A stretch of DNA of 64,000 nucleotides from Streptomyces specialis. Lineage in GTDB: Bacteria; Actinomycetota; Actinomycetes; Streptomycetales; Streptomycetaceae. A program made the translations under genes and the position numbers. Below the pieces are notes generated by a model. The model was not told the DNA's origin, searched no databases, and saw only the letters and a program-made list of their open reading frames with translations. Location: contig NZ_LN929755.1 of NCBI RefSeq assembly GCF_001493375.1, positions 1-64,000 on the forward strand, given 5' to 3'. The stretch's first letter is position 1. The number at the start of each line of letters is the position of its first letter. Below, piece after piece: positions 8,876-16,218 of this stretch.

Positions 8876-9736
8876 TCAGGCCACCCTTCTGGCATTCGTG
8901 CCGACGAGCCCGCCGGGCCGCAGCACGAGGACGATCACGAGCAGGAGGAATCCGAAGGCGCTCTGGTAGGCGGAGCTGATGTAGGCGGCGCCGAGGCTTT
9001 CGACGACTCCGAGCACCAGCCCGCCGGCGACTGCCCCGGCCACGCTGCCCAGGCCGCCGAGGACCACGACGACGAACGCGCTGAGCAGCACCTCGTCGGC
9101 CATGTAGGGCGAGACCTGATAGGTCGGGCCGTACGCGACGGCGGCGACGCCGGCGAGGAGCCCGGCGATGAGGAACGCCAGGGTGTACTGGCGGCGCATC
9201 GGGATGCCGAGCATCGCGGCGGCCTCCCGGTCCTGGGCCACGGCCCGCATGGCGCGGCCCAGGGAGGTGCGGGAGAGCACCAGGTGGAGGGCGATCAGGG
9301 AGAGGACGGCCAGGACGATCAGGGCGGCCTTCACCCCGGACAGGGAGACCCCGGCGAACTCCAGCAGGACGTCGTCGTAGGGGGTGTCCAGCGAGCGGCC
9401 CTCGCCGCCGTACATGTTGAGCGCGGTGTTCTGGAGGACCAGCATCAGGCCCAGGGCGACGGCGGGCGCCGCCCAGGGTTTGTCGATGATCCAGCGGTAG
9501 GCGACGACTTCGGTGATCACCGAGACCACGCCGCCCGCGGCGACGCCGGCCAGGGCGGCCAGGGCGAACGGGGCTCCGGCGTCGGTCGCCCACCAGGTGG
9601 GGTAGGCCGCCATCACGATGACGCCCGCGTGCGCGAAGTTGGGGACCTCCATCACCCCGAAGACCAGGGTGAGGCCGACCGCGACGACCGCGAAGAGGCA
9701 GCCGAGGAAGACGCCGTTGACGAGAACCTGACTCAT
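8876..9736 (-). CDS. livH: Branched-chain amino acid-type ABC permease (LivH)
   Basis: A 286-residue polytopic permease beginning with a short N-terminus (MSQVLVNGVFLG), the family segment VMEVPNFAHAG and the conserved cytoplasmic loop MRAVAQDREAAAMLGIP. Forms the transmembrane pore with LivM. Its ATG overlaps the livK stop (ATGA), indicating translational coupling. Confidence 0.92.
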   Translation of the reverse strand: MSQVLVNGVFLGCLFAVVAVGLTLVFGVMEVPNFAHAGVIVMAAYPTWWATDAGAPFALAALAGVAAGGVVSVITEVVAYRWIIDKPWAAPAVALGLMLVLQNTALNMYGGEGRSLDTPYDDVLLEFAGVSLSGVKAALIVLAVLSLIALHLVLSRTSLGRAMRAVAQDREAAAMLGIPMRRQYTLAFLIAGLLAGVAAVAYGPTYQVSPYMADEVLLSAFVVVVLGGLGSVAGAVAGGLVLGVVESLGAAYISSAYQSAFGFLLLVIVLVLRPGGLVGTNARRVA

Positions 9737-10980
9737 GCGCAGGGTTCCTCGTTCAGGACCGCGTCGACGACCTGGCCGTTGTCGTCCACGTCGAAGGTCA
9801 TGACGCTGCCGAGGGTCCGCTCCTCGGGGCACCAGGTGGTGACCTCGGAGGCGGTACGGGCCATGCGCTCCTCGAAGAGGCGGCCGTCCTCGCCGGGCAG
9901 CCAGCCGCTGACGGTGCCCTCGGGGACGCCGATCTCGTGCAGGGCCTCCAGGATCGCGTCACGGTCGCTGGTGGTGCCGGCCTGCGTCATGGCCTCGGCG
10001 ACGATGAACGGGAAGTCGTAGGCCCACATGGTCAGGTCCTGCGGGTACTCGTTGTACCGCTCCTGGTACTCCTCGGCGAAGGCGGTGGTGGCCGGCTCGC
10101 TGGAGGTGGCCGGCAGGGTCCCGGCGCAGTCGTAGTTGTTCTCCATGATGGAGTTGAACCCGCTGCCGAGGATCGCCTCGGCCTGCTCGGGGTTGACGCC
10201 GCTGCTGTGCAGGACCGGGCCGTCGTAGCCGGACTGGCGGAGCTGCTTGAGCACGGGCAGGATCACGGCGGTGACGCTGCTGAGGTAGATCGCGTCGGGG
10301 TCGGCGGCCACGGCCTCGTTGATCGCGTTGCTGTAGTCGGTCGCGCCGAGCGGGAACTCGCTGCGGGCCGCGATGTCGATGCCCTCGCGCTCGGCGGCCT
10401 GGCCGACCAGCTCGGTCAGGCCCTCGCCGTACGCCTCGCCGGCGGCGGTGATGACCGACACGGACTGGATGTCCAGCTCGTTCTTGGCGTAGTTCAGGCA
10501 GCCCGGGACGTAGGTCGGGGAGTCGCCGCGGGTGCGGAAGTAGTGCTCGTCCAGGTCCAGGATGCTGGGGTAGACGCTGTCCAGGATATTGATCATCGGC
10601 AGCGGCGTGCGCTCGACCTGCGGGACGTAGGTGTCCGCGCCGAGGCCGAAGGCGACGACCGGCACATTGTCCGACTGCACCAGCTCGCGCAGCGCGGCGA
10701 CACCGGTGGTGGCCGCGTCGGACTTGTCGTCGGCGTACTTGATCCGCATCTCGTAGTGCTCGCCGTCGACGGTGAACCCGTTCTCGTTGAGCGCCTCAAG
10801 ACCCATCTCCATGGCGTTCTTCTCGGGCGGGCCGAGCGTGGAGTAGATCCCGGACATGGACAGGATGGCGCCGACCGTGACGGTCCCGCCGTCGCCGCCG
10901 GAACCACTGTCAGCGCTACAGGCGGCCGTGGAGGCGAGCAGCGCGCCGGCGATCAGCGCCGACGTGGACTTGAGATACAT
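9733..10980 (-). CDS. livK: ABC transporter substrate-binding lipoprotein (LivK family)
   Basis: A 415-residue periplasmic-binding-protein type 1 lipoprotein: signal peptide with TAAC lipobox (Cys near residue 22), then VGAILSMSGIYSTLGPPEKNA-type ligand-domain start and YLSSVTAVILPVL core. First gene of the liv operon. AAAGGA precedes the ATG at 10980, and a TTGTCC/TAGAGT promoter lies upstream. A close paralogue, identical over long stretches, sits alone at 35567-36811. The ligand is not determined; the conserved Tyr/Ser pattern is compatible with amides or amino acids. Confidence 0.9.
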   Translation of the reverse strand: MYLKSTSALIAGALLASTAACSADSGSGGDGGTVTVGAILSMSGIYSTLGPPEKNAMEMGLEALNENGFTVDGEHYEMRIKYADDKSDAATTGVAALRELVQSDNVPVVAFGLGADTYVPQVERTPLPMINILDSVYPSILDLDEHYFRTRGDSPTYVPGCLNYAKNELDIQSVSVITAAGEAYGEGLTELVGQAAEREGIDIAARSEFPLGATDYSNAINEAVAADPDAIYLSSVTAVILPVLKQLRQSGYDGPVLHSSGVNPEQAEAILGSGFNSIMENNYDCAGTLPATSSEPATTAFAEEYQERYNEYPQDLTMWAYDFPFIVAEAMTQAGTTSDRDAILEALHEIGVPEGTVSGWLPGEDGRLFEERMARTASEVTTWCPEERTLGSVMTFDVDDNGQVVDAVLNEEPCA

Positions 10981-11338
10981 GGTGCGTCCTTTGTCAAAAG
11001 GGGATGAAGTGGTGCCGAACTCTAGGTCCGTGGCGAGTAGTGGACAAGAAGATCCGTTCGGCCGGGAGTGGCCCAGATCACCGTGCAGATGCACACACAT
11101 ATGACAGCCGCGTTGTCGATCGGTGAACAGTCGGGAAGCCCCTACGCCCCGGACTCCTTTGGCGCGATCCGGTGAGCCGATGGCGTACGAGGCGCCCTTG
11201 GGGGCTCCTATGGAGTACTCCGAAGGCTTATATCCCCTTCGTTGCCCGGCGGCGGGCGACGGCCTAGGCTCCGGACAGCCCCGCCCGGCACGGCCGGAGG
11301 ACGCGGGCGGGCGCCTTCCGGGTGAGGAGTGAGCGGAC
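10981..11338 (-). promoter_or_regulatory. liv operon promoter with flanking GTTCGGC half-sites
   Basis: No gene in this stretch. On the minus strand a -35 TTGTCC (11042-11047) and -10 TAGAGT (11019-11024) are 17 bp apart. GTTCGGC overlaps the downstream edge of the -10 (11014-11020) and its inverse GCCGAAC sits just upstream of the -35 (11056-11062). The same layout occurs at the orphan livK paralogue promoter near 36850. The rest of the interval up to the kinase gene shows no other clear signal. Confidence 0.55.
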
Positions 11339-12850
11339 GTGGGTCGGTATGTCCTGGGTGTCGATCAGAGCACGTCGGGGTCGACGGCACTGATCGTCGA
11401 CCGGGATGTCCGGGTGCTGGCGCGCGGGCAGGCGCCTGTCCCCCGGTACCTGCCCCGGCCCGGCTGGGTGGAGCAGGACGCCTGGGAGCTGTGGGCCGCG
11501 ACGGAACGGGCGGTGCGTCTGGCGCTCCAGGACGCGCGGATCCCGCCGGACGAGATCGAGGCCATCGGGCTGAGCAACCAGCGGGAGACCACCATGGTGT
11601 GGGACCGCGCCACGGGTGAGCCGGTGGGCCGGGCGATCGGCTGGCAGGACCGGCGGACCCAGCCGCTGTGCGACCGGCTGAACGCGGAGTGCGGCACGGC
11701 CGTGGGCGAGCGCACCGGGATGCTGATCCTGCCGAACTGCGCGGCGTCCAAGCTGCATTGGCTGCTGGAGAACGACCGGGGCGCGCAACGGCTCCTCGCC
11801 GCCGACCGGCTGCTGTACGGCACCATCGACAGTTGGCTGCTGTGGAACCTGTCGGGCGGCAAGGAGCACGCGACGGACTGCTCGAACGCGTCGGTGACGC
11901 TGATGCAGAACGCCCACACCCTGGCGTACGACGAGTTCGTGCTGGACCGGCTGGCGATCCCGCGTTCGGTGCTGCCCACGATCCGGGGCTCGGCCGAGCT
12001 GTTCGGCTACACCGACCCGGAACGGTTCTTCGGGCAGCGGGTGCCGGTGGCGGGGATCGTCGGCGACCAGCAGGCCGCTCTGCTGGGCCAGGGCGGCATC
12101 CGCCCTGGCATGGCGAAGAACAGCTACGGATCGGGCGCGTTCCTGGTGATGAACCTCGGCCAGGAGTTCGTCTCGCCGTCGCCCGGCCTGTTCTCGCCGG
12201 TGCTGTGGGCGGTGGACGGGGAGATCTCCTACGGCCTCGAGGCGATGTCCGACGTGGCCGGCGCCGCGCTGCGCTGGCTCCAGACGGGTCTCGGCCTGGT
12301 CCGGGACAGCGCCGAGGCGGCGATGCTGGCCGAGCGCGTCGAGGACGCCGGGGGCGTGTACTTCGTCCCCGCGTTCGTCGGGATCGGCGCCCCGCACTAC
12401 GACGCGCTGGCCCGGGGCACGATGTTCGGCATCACGGAGCAGACCACGCGCGGGCACATCGCGCGGGCGGCGCTGGAGGCGATGGCGTACCAGACGCGGG
12501 AGGCGGTGGACTCGATGCGCGCCCAGACGGGCGTGCCGATGGACGTGCTGCGCGCCGACGGCGGCGCGGCCCGCAGCGACTTCCTGCTCCAGTTCCAGGC
12601 GGACATCCTCGGCGTCCCGGTGGAGCGCCCGCAGGTGATGGAGACGGGCGCGCTGGGCGCGGCGATGCTGGCCGGGGTGCAGGTCGGGTACTGGGACTCG
12701 CTGGAGGAGACCGCGAGCCACTGGACCCTGGGCCGGCGCTTCGAGCCGCGCTGGTCGGAGAGCCGCCGCGACGACATGTACGCCGGATGGCTGGAGGCCA
12801 TCGAACGCTCCGCCGGCTGGGGCGCCGCCCGGCCCGGCGGCCGGCCCTGA
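11339..12850 (+). CDS. glpK: FGGY-family carbohydrate kinase, glycerol kinase-like
   Basis: A 503-residue sugar-kinase/HSP70-fold enzyme. LGVDQSTSGSTALIVD is the phosphate-1 motif, LSNQRETTMVWDRATGEP and WQDRRTQPLCDRL are characteristic of glycerol kinase, and MAKNSYGSGAFLVMNLG plus DGGAARSDFLLQFQADI form the adenosine/phosphate-2 region. It would phosphorylate glycerol or a related polyol at the expense of ATP. The segment after the second motif (TGMLILPNCAASKLHWLL) departs from the usual TGLxxxPYFSATKxxWLL, so substrate range may differ. GTG start at 11339 with GAGGAG upstream. Divergent from the liv operon. Confidence 0.8.
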   Translation: MGRYVLGVDQSTSGSTALIVDRDVRVLARGQAPVPRYLPRPGWVEQDAWELWAATERAVRLALQDARIPPDEIEAIGLSNQRETTMVWDRATGEPVGRAIGWQDRRTQPLCDRLNAECGTAVGERTGMLILPNCAASKLHWLLENDRGAQRLLAADRLLYGTIDSWLLWNLSGGKEHATDCSNASVTLMQNAHTLAYDEFVLDRLAIPRSVLPTIRGSAELFGYTDPERFFGQRVPVAGIVGDQQAALLGQGGIRPGMAKNSYGSGAFLVMNLGQEFVSPSPGLFSPVLWAVDGEISYGLEAMSDVAGAALRWLQTGLGLVRDSAEAAMLAERVEDAGGVYFVPAFVGIGAPHYDALARGTMFGITEQTTRGHIARAALEAMAYQTREAVDSMRAQTGVPMDVLRADGGAARSDFLLQFQADILGVPVERPQVMETGALGAAMLAGVQVGYWDSLEETASHWTLGRRFEPRWSESRRDDMYAGWLEAIERSAGWGAARPGGRP

Positions 12851-12979
12851 GCCGTCCGTCCTCGCGACGGCGGCGGCTCCGGGCGGCCACGGCCGTTCCG
12901 CACCACCCGTATCGCCGTAAGGCCAGCTCATCGGCATGACCGGACACCGGGCCGGGTCGAGGGCGAGAATTCATTTAGT

Positions 12980-13016
12980 GTTCGGCATTGTCGAACGCAG
13001 TTCGGAGTTGTACGGT
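12980..13016 (+). promoter_or_regulatory. Promoter with operator-like palindrome for the response regulator
   Basis: GTTCGGCATTGTCGAAC (12980-12996) is an inverted repeat overlapping a -35 TTGTCG (12988-12993); a -10 TACGGT (13011-13016) follows 17 bp later. GTTCGGCA is also present at both LivK-type promoters in the window. A short frame (ATG 13057 to stop 13110) precedes and overlaps the regulator start and may be a leader peptide. Confidence 0.45.
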
Positions 13017-13108
13017 TCCGCCGTGCCCGGTAGCCGTGACAGCGAAGGAGGGGCCATGACACGAGTCGTCGCCGGCGGGCCGTCCTCCGGAGCGGAAAGG
13101 GGCGTCGC

Positions 13109-13828
13109 GTGATCCGCGTCATGATCGTGGAGGACGACCCGACGGCCGCCGAGGCCCATCGGCGGTACGTGGAGCGCGTGCCCGGCTTCACGGTGCGGCA
13201 CACCGCGCACACCGCGGCCGACACCCAGCGCCTGATGGCGCGCACTCCGGTCGATCTGCTGCTGATGGACCTGTACCTGCCGGACGGTCACGGCCTGGGC
13301 CTGGTGCGGTCGTTGCGGACCGCCGGGCACGACACCGACGTGATCGCGGTGACCTCGGCCCGGGACCTGACCGTCGTCCGGGAGGGCGTGTCCCTCGGCG
13401 TCCTCCAGTACGTGCTGAAGCCGTTCACGTTCGCCACCCTGCGCGACCGGCTGGTCCGGTACGCGGCCTACCGGGCCGCCGCCGGGGAGGCGGTCGGCCA
13501 GGAGGACGTGGACCGGACCCCGGCCGCGCTGCGCTCCCCCGAGCCGGCCGCCCTCCCCAAGGGCCTGGCCGGGCCGACGCTGACCTCGGTCACCCGGGTC
13601 CGGCGGGACGCGGCGGGGCGGGGCGTCCCCGCGGGCGCGGCCGGGGGGGCCGTCGGCATCGCCCGCACCCCCGCCCGCCGCTACCTGGAACACCTGGTCG
13701 TCACCGGCCGCGCCGAACGCGCTCCCCGGTACGGGCAGATCGGCCGGCCCGAGATGATCTACCGCTGGCTCGCCGAGCGCTGCGACACCCCCTGGACCAG
13801 GGACCACCGCGGCGGCTGTCTCCTATAA
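13109..13828 (+). CDS. CitB/DcuR-type response regulator, 3' end replaced by adapter
   Basis: About 239 residues as read. The receiver domain has MIVEDDPTAAE, phospho-acceptor Asp in LLLMDLYLPDGHG (about residue 54) and Lys in YVLKPFTFATL. The C-terminal HTH ends in ARTPARRYLEHLV and GRPEMIYRW, as in actinobacterial citrate/dicarboxylate-sensing regulators. GTG start at 13109. From 13816 the sequence is Illumina adapter, so the last four codons and the stop are artefacts and the true C-terminus is lost, although probably only a few residues. No cognate kinase is visible, perhaps because the junction removed it. Confidence 0.85.
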   Translation: MIRVMIVEDDPTAAEAHRRYVERVPGFTVRHTAHTAADTQRLMARTPVDLLLMDLYLPDGHGLGLVRSLRTAGHDTDVIAVTSARDLTVVREGVSLGVLQYVLKPFTFATLRDRLVRYAAYRAAAGEAVGQEDVDRTPAALRSPEPAALPKGLAGPTLTSVTRVRRDAAGRGVPAGAAGGAVGIARTPARRYLEHLVVTGRAERAPRYGQIGRPEMIYRWLAERCDTPWTRDHRGGCLL

Positions 13829-14078
13829 ACATCTGACGCTGCCGACGAAGAGGATAGTGTCGGTTTCCGAGGACGCTCGACTCTTACACCGTAGGCTTTC
13901 ACCTTAGCATAATCCTCCCTCATGGGTGCACTTTACGCCCTGTCCAGTCGATATATCCCTAGTACGCTTACGTCCTAAGTATTACCGCTGCTGATGGCAC
14001 TTTTTTTTTTTTCAAGCAGAAGACGGCATACGAGATGTCTGGCTGTCTCGTGGGCTCGGAGATGTGTAAAAGGGACAG
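13816..14078. other. Illumina Nextera adapter/index contamination
   Basis: 13816-13848 matches the reverse complement of the Nextera read-1 transposase adapter at 31 of 33 positions and is followed by AGAGGATA, the reverse complement of a standard Nextera i5 index. 13857-14000 is noise of balanced composition unlike the host. A 12-T run (14001-14012) is followed by the exact 24-base P7 primer (14013-14036), an 8-base index-like segment and the read-2 adapter (14045-14078, 32 of 34 positions). This is not chromosomal DNA, and the flanking blocks need not be neighbours. Confidence 0.97.
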
Positions 14079-14099
14079 GACATCAACGGAGATATCCCT

Positions 14100-15035
14100 A
14101 TGAACCGTCGTACTCTGCTGACCGCGGGAACCGTCACCGCCACGGCCCTGACCGTCTCGAACATCACCACCGCCCAGGCCACGGGCGGGGGCCGGGTCAG
14201 GGAGAACCTGCGGATGCCCAGCCGCGTCCTGGGCACCGACACCCTGTACTCGGTCTACCTGCCCCCGGGCCACAACCCGCGGTCCTCGCGCACCTACCCG
14301 GTGCTCTACCTGCTGCACGGCGCCACCGGCGAGAACACCGAGTGGCTGCGCACCGGCAACGCCAAGGAGATCCTGGACCGCGCCATCGCCCGGCGCCGGA
14401 TCCCGCCGGTGGTCGTGGTGATGCCCGACGGGCGGCCCGACGTCTCCAAGCCGTCGATCGAGCAGGCGCTGGGCTACTACATGAACTCCGCGGACGGCAC
14501 GTTCCGCTGGGCGGACATGTTCGTCCAGGAGCTGGTGCCGTTCGTCGAGGGCGAGTACCGCGCGGGCGGCTCGAAGGCCCGGCGCGGCATCGGCGGCCTG
14601 TCGATGGGCGGTTTCGGCGCGCTGTCGTTCGCCATGCGCCACCCGGACCTGTTCACCGCCTCCTTCGGGCTGAGCGCCGGCCACCGCACCGACGCCCAGC
14701 ACGTCGCGCTCGACATGGCCGGATACAACTGGCGCTTCGGCCGCTCCTACGGGTTCGACCTGGCCGGCGAGGCGCGGCTCAACGACGCCTACCGCTACTG
14801 GAACCTGCTCGACACCATCAAGCGCGTTCCCGCGGCCGACCTCTCGCGCACCGCCTGGTACCTGGACTGTGGCTCCTACGACGAGTTCTTCGAGGCCAAC
14901 GTGGGTCTGCACCTGGAGCTGACCCGCAAGCAGGTCGAGCACCGCTTCATGGCCCGCGAGGGCATCCACGAGTGGCAGTACTGGATCGACGGGCTGCCCG
15001 GCGCGCTGGAGTTCCTGGCCGACAACCTGGGGTGA
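14100..15035 (+). CDS. Secreted esterase, antigen 85/esterase D family
   Basis: A 311-residue alpha/beta hydrolase with a Tat-like N-terminus (MNRRTLLTAG, cleavage near TTAQA). GLSMGGFGAL is the nucleophile elbow, LDCGSYDEFFE carries the acid and GIHEWQYW the histidine. VLYLLHGATGENTEW supplies the oxyanion region. Likely an extracellular carboxylesterase acting on short acyl esters, as in Streptomyces tributyrin-esterase-like proteins. The gene begins only 22 bp after the adapter block, so its upstream regulation is missing. A relative lies at 22583-23572. Confidence 0.87.
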   Translation: MNRRTLLTAGTVTATALTVSNITTAQATGGGRVRENLRMPSRVLGTDTLYSVYLPPGHNPRSSRTYPVLYLLHGATGENTEWLRTGNAKEILDRAIARRRIPPVVVVMPDGRPDVSKPSIEQALGYYMNSADGTFRWADMFVQELVPFVEGEYRAGGSKARRGIGGLSMGGFGALSFAMRHPDLFTASFGLSAGHRTDAQHVALDMAGYNWRFGRSYGFDLAGEARLNDAYRYWNLLDTIKRVPAADLSRTAWYLDCGSYDEFFEANVGLHLELTRKQVEHRFMAREGIHEWQYWIDGLPGALEFLADNLG

Positions 15036-15227
15036 CATGGGGTGGGCGAGCGTGCGCCAGTCACTTTTCAGCCATCCAACGCCATTCTTCAGCCGAATGA
15101 ATGGTAAGTAGCTGCGCATGAATAGGGCGAACGTCTCTTTCCTGTCGAGATGTCCGTCATGCAGACTCACGGCTCGAAATCCCCCACCGGGCGCACGCAC
15201 GCCCCACCGCATGTGAGGAACCACCTG

Positions 15228-16130
15228 ATGCACCACCGCACCCGTCACCGCTCCCTCCGGGTACGCCTGAGACACGCCGTCGCCGCCCTCCTCACGGGAG
15301 GTCTGCTGCTCGGCGCCGTCGGCGTCACGGACGCGACCGCGGCGACGGCGCAGCAGGAGTACCGGCGCGGGCCGGACCCGACGCTGTCCTCTCTCCAGGC
15401 AGCGCAGGGTCCGTTCTCCTACGCCAAGGTCTCCGTCGCCGCGCAGACCGGCTTCGGCGGCGGCACGATCTACTACCCGACCGACACCAGCCAGGGGACG
15501 TTCGGCGCCATCGCCATCTCCCCCGGCCTGAACGAGAACCAGTCGGCCGTCTCCTGGTTCGGGCCGAAGCTGGCCTCGAACGGTTTCGTCGTCTTCATCA
15601 TCAACAACCTGAACACCGCCGCCGACCAGCCGCCCGCCCGCGGCCGGCAGCTCCTGGCCGCGCTGGACTACCTCACCGGCAGCAGCACGGTCGCGAACCG
15701 CGTCGACAAGAACCGGCTGGCCGTGGCCGGCCACTCGCTGGGCGGCGGCGGCGCCCTGAACGCCGCGGCGGCCCGGCCCTCCCTCCAGGCGGCCATCCCG
15801 CTCACGCCGTACGTGTACGACAAGTCCTGGACGAACGTGTACGTCCCCACGTTCGTCGTGGGCGGTGAGACCGACAACGTCGCGCCGGTCGCCGACCACG
15901 CCGAGCCGATCTACCAGACGCTGACGAACGCCCCGGAGCGCGCCTACCTGGAGATGAACGGCCGCGGCCACGCGGTGGCGAACTCCTACAACACGACCAT
16001 CGGCCAGTACACGCTGGCGTGGCTCAAGCGGTATGTCGACAACGACACCCGCTACGAGAAGTTCCTCTGCCCGCCGCCGGCGCCGAACAGCGTGATCGCC
16101 GAGTACCGCAGTTCCTGCCCCGGCTCCTGA
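15228..16130 (+). CDS. Secreted cutinase/polyester hydrolase (PET-hydrolase family)
   Basis: A 300-residue secreted hydrolase: signal peptide to about GVTDATAATA, then a mature domain closely following actinomycete cutinases such as Thermobifida TfCut2. It shows GFGGGTIYYP, AISPG, GHSLGGGG (nucleophile Ser near residue 170), GETDNVAPV (Asp), GRGHAVAN (His) and the C-terminal disulfide pair FLCP/SSCPG. At the oxyanion position the usual SPGY/F reads SPGL, and the usual PW of the aromatic clamp is PY. ATG at 15228 with GAGGA upstream. Expected to hydrolyse polyesters or triacylglycerols outside the cell. Confidence 0.88.
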   Translation: MHHRTRHRSLRVRLRHAVAALLTGGLLLGAVGVTDATAATAQQEYRRGPDPTLSSLQAAQGPFSYAKVSVAAQTGFGGGTIYYPTDTSQGTFGAIAISPGLNENQSAVSWFGPKLASNGFVVFIINNLNTAADQPPARGRQLLAALDYLTGSSTVANRVDKNRLAVAGHSLGGGGALNAAAARPSLQAAIPLTPYVYDKSWTNVYVPTFVVGGETDNVAPVADHAEPIYQTLTNAPERAYLEMNGRGHAVANSYNTTIGQYTLAWLKRYVDNDTRYEKFLCPPPAPNSVIAEYRSSCPGS

Positions 16131-16147
16131 CCCGAGCCCCGGAGTCC

Positions 16148-16189
16148 CTCCCGCCCGCCGTCAGCGTCGACGGCGGGCGGGAGCGTTTT
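16148..16189. terminator. Rho-independent terminator
   Basis: A perfect 15-bp stem (ctcccgcccgccgtc and complement) with a 6-base loop is followed by GCGTTTTC, between convergent cutinase and acyl-CoA ligase genes. Confidence 0.8.
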
Positions 16190-16218
16190 CCCCGCGCGGC
16201 ACATCGCGACGGACGGGC

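Noticed and set aside
13057..13110. 17-codon frame before the response regulator
   Set aside because: Kept only as a possible leader in the promoter entry; no ribosome site or conservation can be judged.
13857..14000. Possible AT-rich mobile or regulatory island
   Set aside because: It lies between i5 index and P7 primer in library order and is read-through noise.
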